Below are positions 10,886 to 19,956 of a stretch of 63,626 bases of DNA, in pieces; positions within the stretch are counted from its first letter, which is position 1, and each line of letters begins with the position of its first letter. Position numbers and translations under genes: made by a program. Origin of the DNA: Chara braunii (lineage: Eukaryota; Streptophyta; Charophyceae; Charales; Characeae); contig BFEA01000035.1 of NCBI GenBank assembly GCA_003427395.1, positions 2,479,892 through 2,543,517 of the forward strand, in the 5' to 3' direction. A model generated the notes under the pieces. The model had not been told where the DNA came from. It made no database searches and saw only the letters and a list, made by a program, of their open reading frames with translations.

Positions 10886-12783
10886 GACAAACCCCTCATC
10901 TATTGCCCATTTGAGGTCCGGGCAATCTCTCTTGATATGATCATCCCCTCTACAATAGACGCAAGAGTTCCTGGGGGTGGGTGGCCTGTCGTCCGTGCCT
11001 CTGGAGGTCGAACCTCTCGCTGCTCCGGGGTCAGGGGACTTCGGATACGGATCAGATGACGCGCCGTATCCCCCTCTCTCATTTCTGCCCTGCGAGTCAT
11101 TGCGGCGGTCTCCGTGTTTGTATCGCCCGCGTGAATCATCACGTCGGTCTCCTCGGTCGTATCGCCCGCGTGAATCATCACGTCGGTCTCCTTGGTCGTA
11201 CCACCTGCGTGAATCATCACGTCGGTCTCCTCGGTCGTATCGCCTGCGTGAATCATCGAGTCGATCTCCTCTCTCACATCCGCCGCCTCTGTATCCATCT
11301 CGATCCGTCCTCTCATATCTTCCGTCCGTATATCCATCCCGGTCTGATCTCTCATATCTGCTGTCCCTGTATCCGTCTCGTCGGCCCTGATCTGACTCCC
11401 ACCGGCCTCGAGAGTCGCCTCTACCCCGATCGGCCTCATAACGAGGGCTACGCGAGTAGTCATCCGGTCTCCTAGCACGCCCATACGTCTCACGAGTCCT
11501 GCGGTCCTGGTCTATCTCATCATCCCTACGTCGCCATGGCTCATCGTCTCTCTCCCTTTCCCTCGCACGATAATCAGTCAGCGTTCGAGGATTTCTATCC
11601 TCGACACTCCTCTAGGAATCAGTGTACCTCCGGTCCCAGCGAAGTGAATAGGGTCCTCCGGGCTTGTCCCGGTATGTCGTGGCTCCTGTGGTGGTCACAA
11701 TCTTTGTAACTTGTCTTGTCAATCCCTTTACCATGTCCCTTATCTCCTTCACTTCCTCGACGACGGCTTCATTTTTCTCCGACCAGGGATAGTCCTTGAA
11801 ATCAGGACATCTATTAGTGGCATACTCCTTGTAGAGAGAGAAGTAACATCTCCTCATCCCTCTCCACACCAAGTCCTTGTAGTCGTCTGCCTCTGCCTTT
11901 ATTGCGAGCGTTAGGATTTCTGGGAAGTCAAGCTTGTCGTGCGGAAGATCTCTAAGTATACTCTTTTGTCTACCTTTGGACAGGTGTCCGATGAAGATAG
12001 TACAGCGCTCGACCTCTGAGATCTTCCCCTTCTTCATCAGCACGTCGGAGATCTTCTGGAAACGAATCCCAAATGCCCGTACGCTCTCATCTTCATCTTG
12101 AGTCATTGTCTCAAGGTCCTTGATGGAGTACTTGTCATCCTCCAATTTGTAAAGCTCAACGAGATTCTTTTTGTACGTAGTCCATTTCCTATCCTTCGGT
12201 CGGGCTTCCTTGCCGAGACTTGGGTCCACATTAAATAGGAAGTTCTCTATAATCTCTTCCTCCGACCACTGACTTCGGCTGGCCTGAAGCTCCCACTTCT
12301 CCAGATATTCTGTGATGCCATAACCCCTGAAAGTAGGAGGCTCTGAGGCCTTGTGCGTAATAATATAGCGATCCTTGCTCTCGTAAGGGAGCGGGTGTGA
12401 TTCCCCCGTTTGGGGGTCGAAGACACGCCGCGTCGGTGCTCTATCTCTATCTCTGTCCCTCCAATAGGAGTCCCTCGAACTCTCTCGCCAGTCGTCCCTG
12501 TGCCTATCCGCCATGGTTTCCCTCCGTTCATACTCGGGGGAGCGTCGTCTCGTCGCTTCTCGTCGGCCGCTCGAGGTTCCTGTCTTCATTGCCTCCTGCG
12601 GCTCTGTCACGACCAGCTCGCCCACTACGTCGGGCTCTCCGTCATTGGTTTGGTCAGCCCATCTCAGCGGTGCTTCCCGCCTAATTCGTTTTTCAGATCC
12701 CTCAGAGCTCGGTCGGGCGATGTCCTGTACTCCTCCCCCACTTCACCCGTGGTTGGTTGTGGCCCCATCGCGTCTGGTTCCAT
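10886..12783 (-). pseudogene. Element A gag (capsid-like domain, RD-rich repeats, zinc knuckle)
   Basis: The main frame runs 12625-11612 and continues past one TAG at 11612 to a CX2CX4HX4C zinc knuckle (CVYCRGDDHIKRDC) near 10925-10965. An ATG at 12783 opens another frame of about 40 codons that runs into this one, so the natural start may be 12783 with a later frameshift. Residues about 80-270 of the main frame look like a Ty3 capsid (helical, with the W-x9-F pattern typical of retrotransposon gag). Between capsid and knuckle lies an Arg/Asp/Tyr/Gly-rich region with 13-residue repeats. Gag would form the particle and bind the RNA. Confidence 0.8.
11117..11272 (-). repeat. 39-bp in-frame tandem repeat in gag
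   Basis: About four copies of a 39-bp unit encode a 13-residue repeat rich in Arg, Asp, Gly and Tyr (of the type GDRRDDSRGRYDR). The period is a multiple of three, so the reading frame is preserved. Such Arg-rich repeats usually bind RNA, which fits their place next to the zinc knuckle. Confidence 0.85.
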
Positions 12784-13062
12784 AGGCCACCTAAAGGCGC
12801 AGTTAGGCACTCTCGCCGGGTGTTACAGCCCGGACCTATGACAGTTGCTGCAGCACGGACCTATAACAGAACGCGCAGCCCGGACCAGTTTCCTTGTCAC
12901 GGTTCACGCTCGTCACCAACCCTAGCTCTCGACTGCCCTGATCACCACCACCAGTACTCGGTTCCGGTCGCGGATCTCGTGCTCTCCTTCTACCCCAAGA
13001 ATCCCTGTGTCTAGGTAAACCTCTCCTTCGGGATCGGTCAATAAGACCGCGCCTCTCCGGAT

Positions 13063-13302
13063 CTACAGTACACCCGTGACAGGATCTCTACTCCTGCGGC
13101 AGATCGCGGTCCCAAGCCTAACCAGTGTCTCCTGATCAACACCCCTCAAGAGCCTCCGAGCGTCTATCTCTGTCCTCCTTGCTAGGTCTCCCAGCCCGTC
13201 CTGAATCGGGTAGCTCGCTAAAGGGGGAAGCTCCCCTCCTATTGCCATCCAATGTCGCTCTGCGACCTTTCTGTTCTCCACTTTCTTTCCTAGAGTTTCC
13301 AA
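13063..13302 (-). CDS. Short helical ORF between S5 and gag, unknown
   Basis: The frame has 79 codons. The latter part (from the residues HWMAIGGELPPLASYP onward) is protein-like and probably helical, with many Arg/Leu/Asp. I do not recognise it. It lies between the S5 ORF and gag on the same strand, and could be the degraded end of the preceding accessory gene or the start of a gag leader. No initiating ATG is convincing. Confidence 0.3.
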   Translation of the reverse strand: METLGKKVENRKVAERHWMAIGGELPPLASYPIQDGLGDLARRTEIDARRLLRGVDQETLVRLGTAICRRSRDPVTGVL

Positions 13303-13349
13303 TCTCTATTTCTCCTCCTTTACTCCCAGACTGCTATGAGGTCACTTGT

Positions 13350-13865
13350 CTAACATCTGAGGGTAGCCAGTGCTACAGTCGCTCGTAGTTTCACTGCCAA
13401 CAACTCCAATATATCATAAAACGTCTCAAAATCCTCTTCATCTCCACTATCCTCTATGGCCTCTAAAGTCTCTATCGATTCCCTCGAGTACCGATCGTGA
13501 GCGGCTAGCACCCTGAGTATTGCACCGTCTGCTACAACTCTCCCTAACTCTCCAGCCTTCCTGGCTTCGCTTATCTTCAACCTCTCAGCCTCTCTGGTCG
13601 TCTCGTACCATGCCCTTATCCGAGACCGCCCTTCGAATGGTGTTACTCGAAGTACGTATTTAATCCTTCGTTCTCCTTCCACTCCACTCCAAAGTCCTGT
13701 CCCCCTAGCCTCACGCAGCGCACGGCGGACACACTTTGCCTCCTCAACTATACACAGTCTGGTATGGAGCTGGAGCTCTACGATCACTAACACCAACGGT
13801 CCGTCCAGTCTCCCTACCACATGCAATGAGTACCGATCCGTCGCGTGTAGCGCAGTCCCGCTCAT
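13350..13865 (-). CDS. S-family accessory protein S5 (171 aa)
   Basis: The ATG at 13863-13865 overlaps the stop of the preceding ORF as ATGA. Residues about 20-100 align by eye with S4 (14494-14207). They share a hydrophobic strand at the start (VLVIVELQL against VTVLLRAYV), a charged helix (EEAKCVRRALREA), and then a strand pair (RRIKYVLRV to RIRAWYETTREAERL). The C-terminal half is an acidic helical extension not seen in the shorter family members. No transmembrane segment, signal peptide or known catalytic motif is visible. Function is unknown. It lies within element A upstream of gag. Confidence 0.55.
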   Translation of the reverse strand: MSGTALHATDRYSLHVVGRLDGPLVLVIVELQLHTRLCIVEEAKCVRRALREARGTGLWSGVEGERRIKYVLRVTPFEGRSRIRAWYETTREAERLKISEARKAGELGRVVADGAILRVLAAHDRYSRESIETLEAIEDSGDEEDFETFYDILELLAVKLRATVALATLRC

Positions 13866-14107
13866 GTCCTGTCGCTACCTCCCTGCGTTACCTTGTCCTC
13901 CGTTGTCTCGCCCTCTGCAGACCTCTCCCTAGTCCCTTCGCGTGATACGCTCCTAGCCTTTACCCTCTCCAGAAAGTCTGATCTCCATGCTTGGATAATC
14001 TCTCTTTCCTCCCTAAACAAACCCTCTAACTCTCTCGTTACGAGCTCAGCCCTGCGCAACTTGCCCTCATCATGGCACGACCAGATCTCCCTTAACTTGT
14101 TCCCCAA
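13862..14107 (-). CDS. Charged helical ORF between S4 and S5
   Basis: The frame has 81 codons and is rich in Arg, Glu and Lys. The pattern of the first 55 residues is compatible with a long amphipathic helix or coiled coil (around the residues RELEGLFREEREIIQAWR). It is in the same frame as S4 and probably represents the C-terminal part of the S4 protein, separated by stops. Its TGA overlaps the ATG of S5 by four bases. No function can be assigned. Confidence 0.45.
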   Translation of the reverse strand: MGNKLREIWSCHDEGKLRRAELVTRELEGLFREEREIIQAWRSDFLERVKARSVSREGTRERSAEGETTEDKVTQGGSDRT

Positions 14108-14206
14108 CTACTTTACCTGGTTCAAGAGTGGCTCTTTAATGCGCTCTCTCACTCTTTCGACTGCCTCACTCTCCTCTTCCATACCCAGTCCTCATCTCTA
14201 TCCAGC

Positions 14207-14494
14207 TCATCCTCTCACCCTTGCTCTAGCCTCCGCTACCGTCTCGTCGTGGAAGTGCTCCGCACGCATATAACCATGTGACCATATCATCACCTCATAG
14301 GAAATCGAGGTCTGGAAGGTCACCCGCGCCAGTGCATCGACTCTATGCTCGTGGATCAAATCTCTGGCACGTCGCCGACACTCCCTCGCCATCAAGTCCT
14401 CATCTACATACGCTCGGAGAAGTACTGTCACAGTGTACCCTGTGCTTACCAGTTGCTCTCCTACACGCATCACTGTGGCCGTCCTCCCCGGCAT
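14207..14494 (-). CDS. S-family accessory protein S4 (95 aa)
   Basis: The ATG at 14492-14494 lies three bases beyond the TAG of L2 (14498-14500), in the same frame. The layout is hydrophobic strand, Arg-rich helix (MARECRRRARDLI), then a strand pair ending in a helix (VAEARARVR). This matches S5 and, more loosely, the C-terminus of S2 (VTVEQAKARLK). I recognise no known family. Whether it is made as a separate protein or by readthrough from L2 cannot be told from sequence. Confidence 0.5.
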   Translation of the reverse strand: MPGRTATVMRVGEQLVSTGYTVTVLLRAYVDEDLMARECRRRARDLIHEHRVDALARVTFQTSISYEVMIWSHGYMRAEHFHDETVAEARARVRG

Positions 14495-14497
14495 TCC

Positions 14498-15253
14498 CTA
14501 AGCTGCAGACTCGAAGAGAAACCTCACATCCTCTAGCCCCACGTAATCGATCTCCGCCCATCTCCTGCAGTACCTAATCAGATCGACTAGCCTCAGACAG
14601 TCCACCCAGCTAGTAATGTCTATGATGTCGTCAAGCATCTCTCTATTGGGCGGTCCCCACCTCACATAAATGGAGTAGTATACTTCCTTGAAACGGGGCG
14701 CTAAACCCTCCCAAAGCGCGTAAAGTGTGTGGTCCACTGCTCTACTCAAATGATCTACGCTTCCATAGGTCTGCCCTATCACGAAGGCAGGAAGTCCGAA
14801 TCGTCAATCCTCTCTCGGGTAGAGGGTCGGATGCGGAGGACCGTATACCAAGCAGCTCCTATACGTTCCCCCTCCAGAGAGTCTCGCCAGTTGCTGATTA
14901 ACAGTCACTATGGCCAACAACTCGCTTCTCCACCAAGCCCTGCTGGCCCCTGCGAGCGTCAGTCCTACCTCTAAATCGTGTGCTCTATCCGCTATCAGAT
15001 GTCCGACCCCTTCTAGGTCATGAGTCCTCTCGGGTCGTCCATCTCTCAGTATCACTGTCCAAAGGAAGAGTCTCTCTACGAGCCACGTTCCCAGGTATCG
15101 TAACAGAACACGCCCTGTCCCCTCTAACGCCACAAGAAGAGGAATGTCGTATCCAACCACCGTCTCTCTGGGTCTCACTAGCTTCCTCACGCTATAGGAT
15201 TCAGACTCTCGTGAGAGAACATAAGCTAACCAGACTACTGAGTCACTCCTCAT
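14498..15253 (-). pseudogene. L-family accessory gene L2, one in-frame stop
   Basis: The frame has about 250 codons from the ATG at 15253, with one TGA near 14803. Shared features with L3 and L4 are an LWT motif (LFLWTVILRDG), a following VGH segment, a helical middle, and a region with W-x-D ... L-x-DL followed by IDYVGLEDV. The last part aligns with L1 of element C (SCWGDLVDLAKRY to AKIDYEAV). It follows S3 in the same frame and is followed immediately by S4. No enzyme motif is visible, and function is unknown. Confidence 0.5.
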
Positions 15254-15325
15254 CTCCCCTTCGGTTTTCGATCTGTATTACTCTACTCCCTTCGACGTTC
15301 CCTATGTCATGATGTCGCTAACCCC

Positions 15326-15562
15326 TCAGACAACTCTCCCACTCAGGTCCATCATGGCCGAGTAGGTGCCGTGCACTCTCCCGTCTGCTCTATGGAAGTA
15401 GATAGTGAACTCGATGTACCTCTGGCCTCTCCATATCTCCAGGGCATGCTCCGTCATGAGTTTGATCTGTCGATCAACATTGTCCAACACTTCATCTTCC
15501 CAGCCTCCTGTCCGATCTCGTCGTAGGGAAAGCGTCACTCTCAGTATATCCCTGTCTGCCAT
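15326..15562 (-). CDS. S-family accessory protein S3 (78 aa)
   Basis: The intact ORF begins at ATG 15560-15562. It aligns along its length with S1 of element C (53080-52868). Shared positions are an SLRR/SIRR strand, then GWE with a following Glu, a charged helix, then RYIE with Phe/Tyr, and a Gly-Arg/Lys-Val/Leu-His turn near the C-terminus (GRVHGT against GKLHST). The likely fold is strand-helix-beta hairpin. It has no signal or membrane segment and no family that I know. It lies between L3 and L2 on the same strand. Confidence 0.62.
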   Translation of the reverse strand: MADRDILRVTLSLRRDRTGGWEDEVLDNVDRQIKLMTEHALEIWRGQRYIEFTIYFHRADGRVHGTYSAMMDLSGRVV

Positions 15563-15663
15563 CCTTTCCTGCTCTTGCTGCCAGTCTCGCCTCGCCTAAA
15601 GATATCTCCTTACCGTCTCTCCACTACTCTCTTATCTAAACCTCACTCGGACATGCCCTGCCT

Positions 15664-16794
15664 CTAGTCGTCCCACGCATCCGGCATATCTCCATCTATG
15701 CCCTCATCTACCCTCTGGCCCCACGGGATATCCTCCTGTCCCTCGGCCTGAAGGAGATGCCCCCAGCCGTCCTCCTGCCGCGCCTCTCCACCTACCTGCT
15801 CCTGTCCCTCAGCCTGTGCCAGATCTCCCCAGCCCTCGTCCTGGTCGCCCCAAGGGTCTATGTCCTCGAAGTCCTCCCAATCCCGATCCTCAGCATACCA
15901 CGCAAGATCGTCTGCCTCTGGATATACCTGCCGGTAATACTCCTCAACCTCCCTGGTCAAGATGAGATGGCCCGGCCTCTCCTCACGAGTCTCGGCTAAC
16001 AGCTGTCCTACTCCAGCTAAATGATTTGTAGGCCTCCGAGCCTCCCTCTCTAGTGTCGTCCAGAAGGCTAGGGGCTGGTACAGAGAGTATAGGTCGGGGT
16101 TCCCGGTAGGTACAATGGCCCGCAGGAACTCAATCAGTTGGAGTTCTCGCTCGCCTACAAGCGTCCCTGCTACAAACTGCGCATACAACACCCAATCCCT
16201 GTCAGTGTACCCTCGGCAGAGGCCGTCCAAGTCAAGAGCCGCAAAGTAGATCTCGCCCAGACGCCTAAGTCCCCAAAGCTCCTCTGCCAAGAAGCACGAA
16301 AGTGTCACACGCAGTCGACCGCTAGGATATGGGAAGCGTCCTCCAATCCTGAAGGTCGTCGTCACTCTCCGAACACCCCCGTGCAGCCGCTTCACCTCGC
16401 CGCGTGCGGAGTCCGCTCTAGCCAGTAAGATCGCCCTCGCGGTCTGCTCCTCTCGCCAATGATCGTGTACGAGGCCGTGATAATAGACCGTAGCTAGCAC
16501 CTCTGGCGAGTAGTAAATGTGGCCCACTACCTCTATGCTAGTCGTGCCTGGTCGTCGCCACCTCTGACTGTCTAGCTCAAACGTCTCGATGACATACGTC
16601 CACAAGTGTACGTCTGGGCCCAACACCGTCGATGACCATCGACTCTCTATCGCATCCGCGGAAACCCCTCTGGCCGGCAAATCCAGCGCCACCCTGCCTG
16701 GCGCTACTGTCTCTGGAGGTGTAGGCCATCTAGCGTCGTCGATCTGAAGCTCCACTCCACTGGCCTGCTCTACCATCGATCCGCTCTCCACCAT
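15664..16794 (-). CDS. L-family accessory protein L3 (376 aa, intact)
   Basis: The frame is open from the ATG at 16792-16794 for 376 codons, unlike the broken genes around it. Residues about 60-290 are paralogous to L4: VHLWTYV against VWLWTHRE, a FPYP/FPYS motif, a helical region, and GERELQLIEFLRAIVP against DERVQLIELIRSI. The C-terminus (about 300-376) is acidic and Trp-rich, with a short internal repeat around GWGDLAQAEGQE and GWGHLLQAEGQE. No signal peptide, membrane segment or catalytic motif is visible. The protein is probably soluble; its function is unknown. An internal ATG a few codons in is an alternative start. Confidence 0.65.
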   Translation of the reverse strand: MVESGSMVEQASGVELQIDDARWPTPPETVAPGRVALDLPARGVSADAIESRWSSTVLGPDVHLWTYVIETFELDSQRWRRPGTTSIEVVGHIYYSPEVLATVYYHGLVHDHWREEQTARAILLARADSARGEVKRLHGGVRRVTTTFRIGGRFPYPSGRLRVTLSCFLAEELWGLRRLGEIYFAALDLDGLCRGYTDRDWVLYAQFVAGTLVGERELQLIEFLRAIVPTGNPDLYSLYQPLAFWTTLEREARRPTNHLAGVGQLLAETREERPGHLILTREVEEYYRQVYPEADDLAWYAEDRDWEDFEDIDPWGDQDEGWGDLAQAEGQEQVGGEARQEDGWGHLLQAEGQEDIPWGQRVDEGIDGDMPDAWDD

Positions 16795-16852
16795 TACCCG
16801 ATATCAGTGGCTAAGCTCACTCAACCGTCGCCCTAATGTGCTCCTCTGCCTC

Positions 16853-17869
16853 CTACGCCTGGACTGCTACTCCTATCCTGGGGAAGTGGGCGTCCGTAAC
16901 GTCGATCTCCTCCTCGTCAACCTCACTCTTTGGGTCGACCCAGTCTGGCTCCCATGCGTCCTCGTCGTCCTCTCGCTCCCAACCCTTGTCGTCAAACTCG
17001 TCCTCGACGCGGTATGGCGCCTGTCCTATAGCCTGGTAGTACTCCGCCAACTGATGGCCGTATATCAGAGGTCGCCCGACATCCTCACTCCACCAGCTCC
17101 CCCAGTCGTCTGAGAAGAGCCGCCCGATGCAGATCACGTACTCGGGGCCTGCTCGGAGCTCACGGTCTAGCCAATCCCAAACGCACGGAGACTAGGGTCA
17201 CTCGTCGTCTATCGAACGGATCAGCTCTATAAGCTGAACCCTCTCGTCACCCCAACGAGGCCCACCGGTCGCGAGAGAATAATAGATGTAGTCGAGGTCG
17301 TCAGGCCTTCTCGCCAGGATCTTGAGATCCTGATAGGCTAGGTATGTCTCGACCACTCCACCAATACCTCCAAAGACACTCTCTACTACGAACGTCGGAA
17401 CTATCGCCCGCAGACTCCGAACGCTGTACGGGAAAAACCCGTCCCGTGCTATCACCAGCTCGCCCGTGATATCAAGAGGAGGGCGTCCGTGAAATAGTGT
17501 CAACGGGTCGCTCGAGTCCTCCGCTCGGAAGGCAGCTACCTCATCCCTCAGGTAGCGTAACTCCCTGCTCACCGCGCCACTAGTCCCTGTTGTCGCGAGG
17601 CCCACCACGGCCTCCCTAACCGCGCCCGGTCCTAAGTACAAGTAGGCTCTCACTACACCCACTCCTTGCCCAGGCCGGTGCTCTCTGTGCGTCCAAAGCC
17701 ACACGTCCTCGGACAAAATTATGAACCTCCACGCAAACTGGCCGTCAACGTATCGAATGCTGCGCTCGGGGATCATGAGCTCCACCAGATCCCCTTCTAT
17801 GAGTTCAGGGGGCTCCAAGTCCCAGTCGATGGTGGCCTCATAGACCTCTACTTGCGCTCGCGGCCACAT
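16853..17869 (-). pseudogene. L-family accessory gene L4, two in-frame stops
   Basis: The frame runs about 339 codons from 17869 to 16853, broken only by TGA at 17198-17200 and a TAG two codons later. Reading on past the stops, the downstream part keeps matching L3 (the pattern W-x2-L-x-RE-x-R, then a G-x-L segment, an AEYYQ/EEYYR motif and an acidic Trp-rich tail). This shows that it was once one protein of about the same length as L3. L4 is the first gene after the element A leader. Function is unknown. Confidence 0.58.
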
Positions 17870-18639
17870 CCAACTGGCGACTAGAGAGAACGCAGCAAGA
17901 GGGATGCGTAGAGAAAGTGAAAGATAGTAGAAGAAGGCTTGTCGATTCTAAGGAAATTTTGGCGGCGCTTCGCCTCCCTTCGTTGGGAGCCCCGATATCA
18001 CGCTATCAATCTATCTCCTAACTATCCAAAGGTCCCCTATGGTGCTACAGGGCGGAGTCCCGGCTCTAAATAAGGCAACAGACCCTATAGTTGAGTTCCC
18101 TCGAATAGAAGGCATGTGCTCTGTTCGAGGGAACGCTGGCCCCGACTACTCCGGTCACCCCTCAGGAGTACAAATGTTACCCTCTATCTAAGTACCAAAA
18201 TTAGAAGGCCGCAACCTTCTTTCCTCTATTTTTCTAAGCCATTTTAATATTTTTAGGGAATTTTAGTGAATTTAAATTAATAAAAATTACTTTTATCTTC
18301 TAGAAACCCACTGGCCCTCGACCACTGCCTAGAGGCATGCAAAGCTTCCCCTAGAGAGTAGTGCGGCAAGTGCGTTTCTCTTTCCGCCAATCGCTAATTA
18401 TTTATCTTGAATTTTTATTGTATAAATTCCAAATATATAATTTTTAATTAGGGAAGTATTCTTCTTCTACTCCAATTCCCTCCTCCTTTTCCTTCCTAGG
18501 GAATTTCCTGTATTTAATTGTATTTAATTTACAAAAATTACGCTTACGTACGATTCACCCTCTTTCTTATTTTACATACCCTCATGTCCCTTGTATATGT
18601 CTTTAGGCAAAACTGCTTGACCTCAAGGGTCCCCGAAAA

Positions 18640-19045
18640 ATTCGGCAGCACTTCGCCTCCCCCCGTGGGGATGGGGTGTGGCCGAAGGCCTCAAAATAGC
18701 CGCCGAAGCAATATAGCAAAAGGAAAGAAATATCAAAAGAAAATATTAATTTTTAACCGATTTTTGAGTATTTTCTCTAATTATTTCCTAATTAATTTAA
18801 AATATTTTACAATTTTTTCTAGAAAATTGGGCAGTATTTCCCCTCCCCCCCGTGGGGATGGGGTTTGGCCGAAGGCCTCAAAATAGCCGCCGAAGGAGTA
18901 TAGCAAAATGAAAAAAATATCAAAAGAAAATTTTTAACCAAATTTTGAGTATTTTCTCTAATTATTTCCTAATTAATTCAAAATATTTTACAAATTTTTT
19001 AGAAAATTGGGCAGTATTTCCCCTCCCCCCGTGGGGATGGGGTTC
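18640..19045. repeat. Tandem repeats of about 180-186 bp in the element A leader
   Basis: Units start near 18644, 18830 and 19010 (phrase GGCAG followed by a CCTCCCCCCGTGGGGATGGGG core). Spacing is 186 and 180 bp, and the third unit is partial. Each core is a short GC palindrome (CCCCCGTGGGG) embedded in AT-rich sequence. Confidence 0.88.
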
Positions 19046-19280
19046 AGGCTTCCGCCCCTAGCTCAACAACCCGAAAGGAAAGACGTCAGAATTTAAAAAT
19101 ACAATAACACAAAATTTAATTAATCCTTTTCCGTTTTTTTTTTTTTTTAATTAAATATTTTCTTTAATTTAATTTTTCAAAAAGGAAAAAGCCGAAGAAT
19201 TAAAAAGGCAAAATATTCTCTGTATATTATCCTTCCTCTTCGAGGTTGTTATCCGCCCCAAAACCCTGAATAAGACTTCC

Positions 19281-19310
19281 CCTAATTAGGGTTTCCCCTA
19301 ATTAGGGTTT
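19281..19310 (-). promoter_or_regulatory. Two telo-box motifs (AAACCCTAA)
   Basis: Reading on the minus strand, AAACCCTAATTAGGGG occurs twice, 16 bp apart, with a third related AACCCTAG just upstream on the plus strand. AAACCCTAA is a known plant promoter motif bound by telomere-repeat-type Myb factors. Here it lies in the transcribed leader of element A, so a regulatory role is only inference. Confidence 0.4.
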
Positions 19311-19935
19311 ATCTACTAGGGTTTTGGGGGCTTCGCGCGCAACCGCACGCTCCCGTAATTTTCCCGTCAACTTCACTCGAAATTTGCAAAAACTTTGACA
19401 GAACACTTTTTCTTAATCCCTTTTATGGTATTTTACACGAAATTTTTAAAGAAATTAAATATTTAATTATTGGTCTACTTCTTTTTTCTTTGCTGTTACT
19501 CGCCGTTCTTACCTCTAACCACCTCCGTTTGCCCCATCCAAGGTATCAAAACGACAAGAAAAATAAACTGAGCAGGTTTGGTTCAAAGAGCTATCTCAAG
19601 AAAATGTACCAATTTCCCGCAAAAATTAAAAAAGAAAACTGGAAATTCCGAATTAATAATTTGCTTATCGAAGAAAATTCGTTATCTCGAAATCTGACCG
19701 TTAGATTTCATCAAGAAACGTCTCATAACGTTCCCCTTGTCGAGACGTCAAACTTTGTCCCCTGCGTTCTTTGCGAGAAAATGCGCGGATTGCGAGATAT
19801 TTAAAAAAAAACTAATTCAAAAAAATATCAAAAACAGAACTAATCAAGAAAACGAACTAATTAGTATTTGGACTAATCAGCCCGCGCAGCCCCATTGATT
19901 GGGGAAGGCAACGGCCTTGGGGGTGCTGCTCCCCT

Positions 19936-19952
19936 CCCTGGCAACGGCGCCA
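19936..19952 (-). other. Element A primer binding site (tRNA-Asp type)
   Basis: On the minus strand TGGCGCCGTTGCC begins four bases after the LTR end. The plus strand reads GGCAACGGCGCCA, identical to the last 13 bases of plant tRNA-Asp including CCA. The match extends to 17 bases with one mismatch. Confidence 0.88.
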
Positions 19953-19956
19953 TATT

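Larger units (their letters stand above)
17870..19935 (-). other. Element A leader, AT-rich, no gene
   Basis: This is a 2-kb stretch between the primer binding site and L4. It is strongly AT-rich with poly-A and poly-T runs and holds the tandem repeats and telo-box motifs listed separately. A short piece near 17950-17990 resembles a degenerate unit of the tandem repeat. Plus-strand frames here (18518-18886 and 19490-19804) are repeat-derived or AT-rich and unconvincing. Confidence 0.6.

Noticed and set aside
10977-11493. Plus- and minus-strand ORFs with repeated RESSRRSPRS-like or AGDTTEETDVMIH-like peptides
   Set aside because: They are shadow frames of the 39-bp repeat. The frame continuous with the zinc knuckle gives the Arg/Asp repeat, which I take as real.
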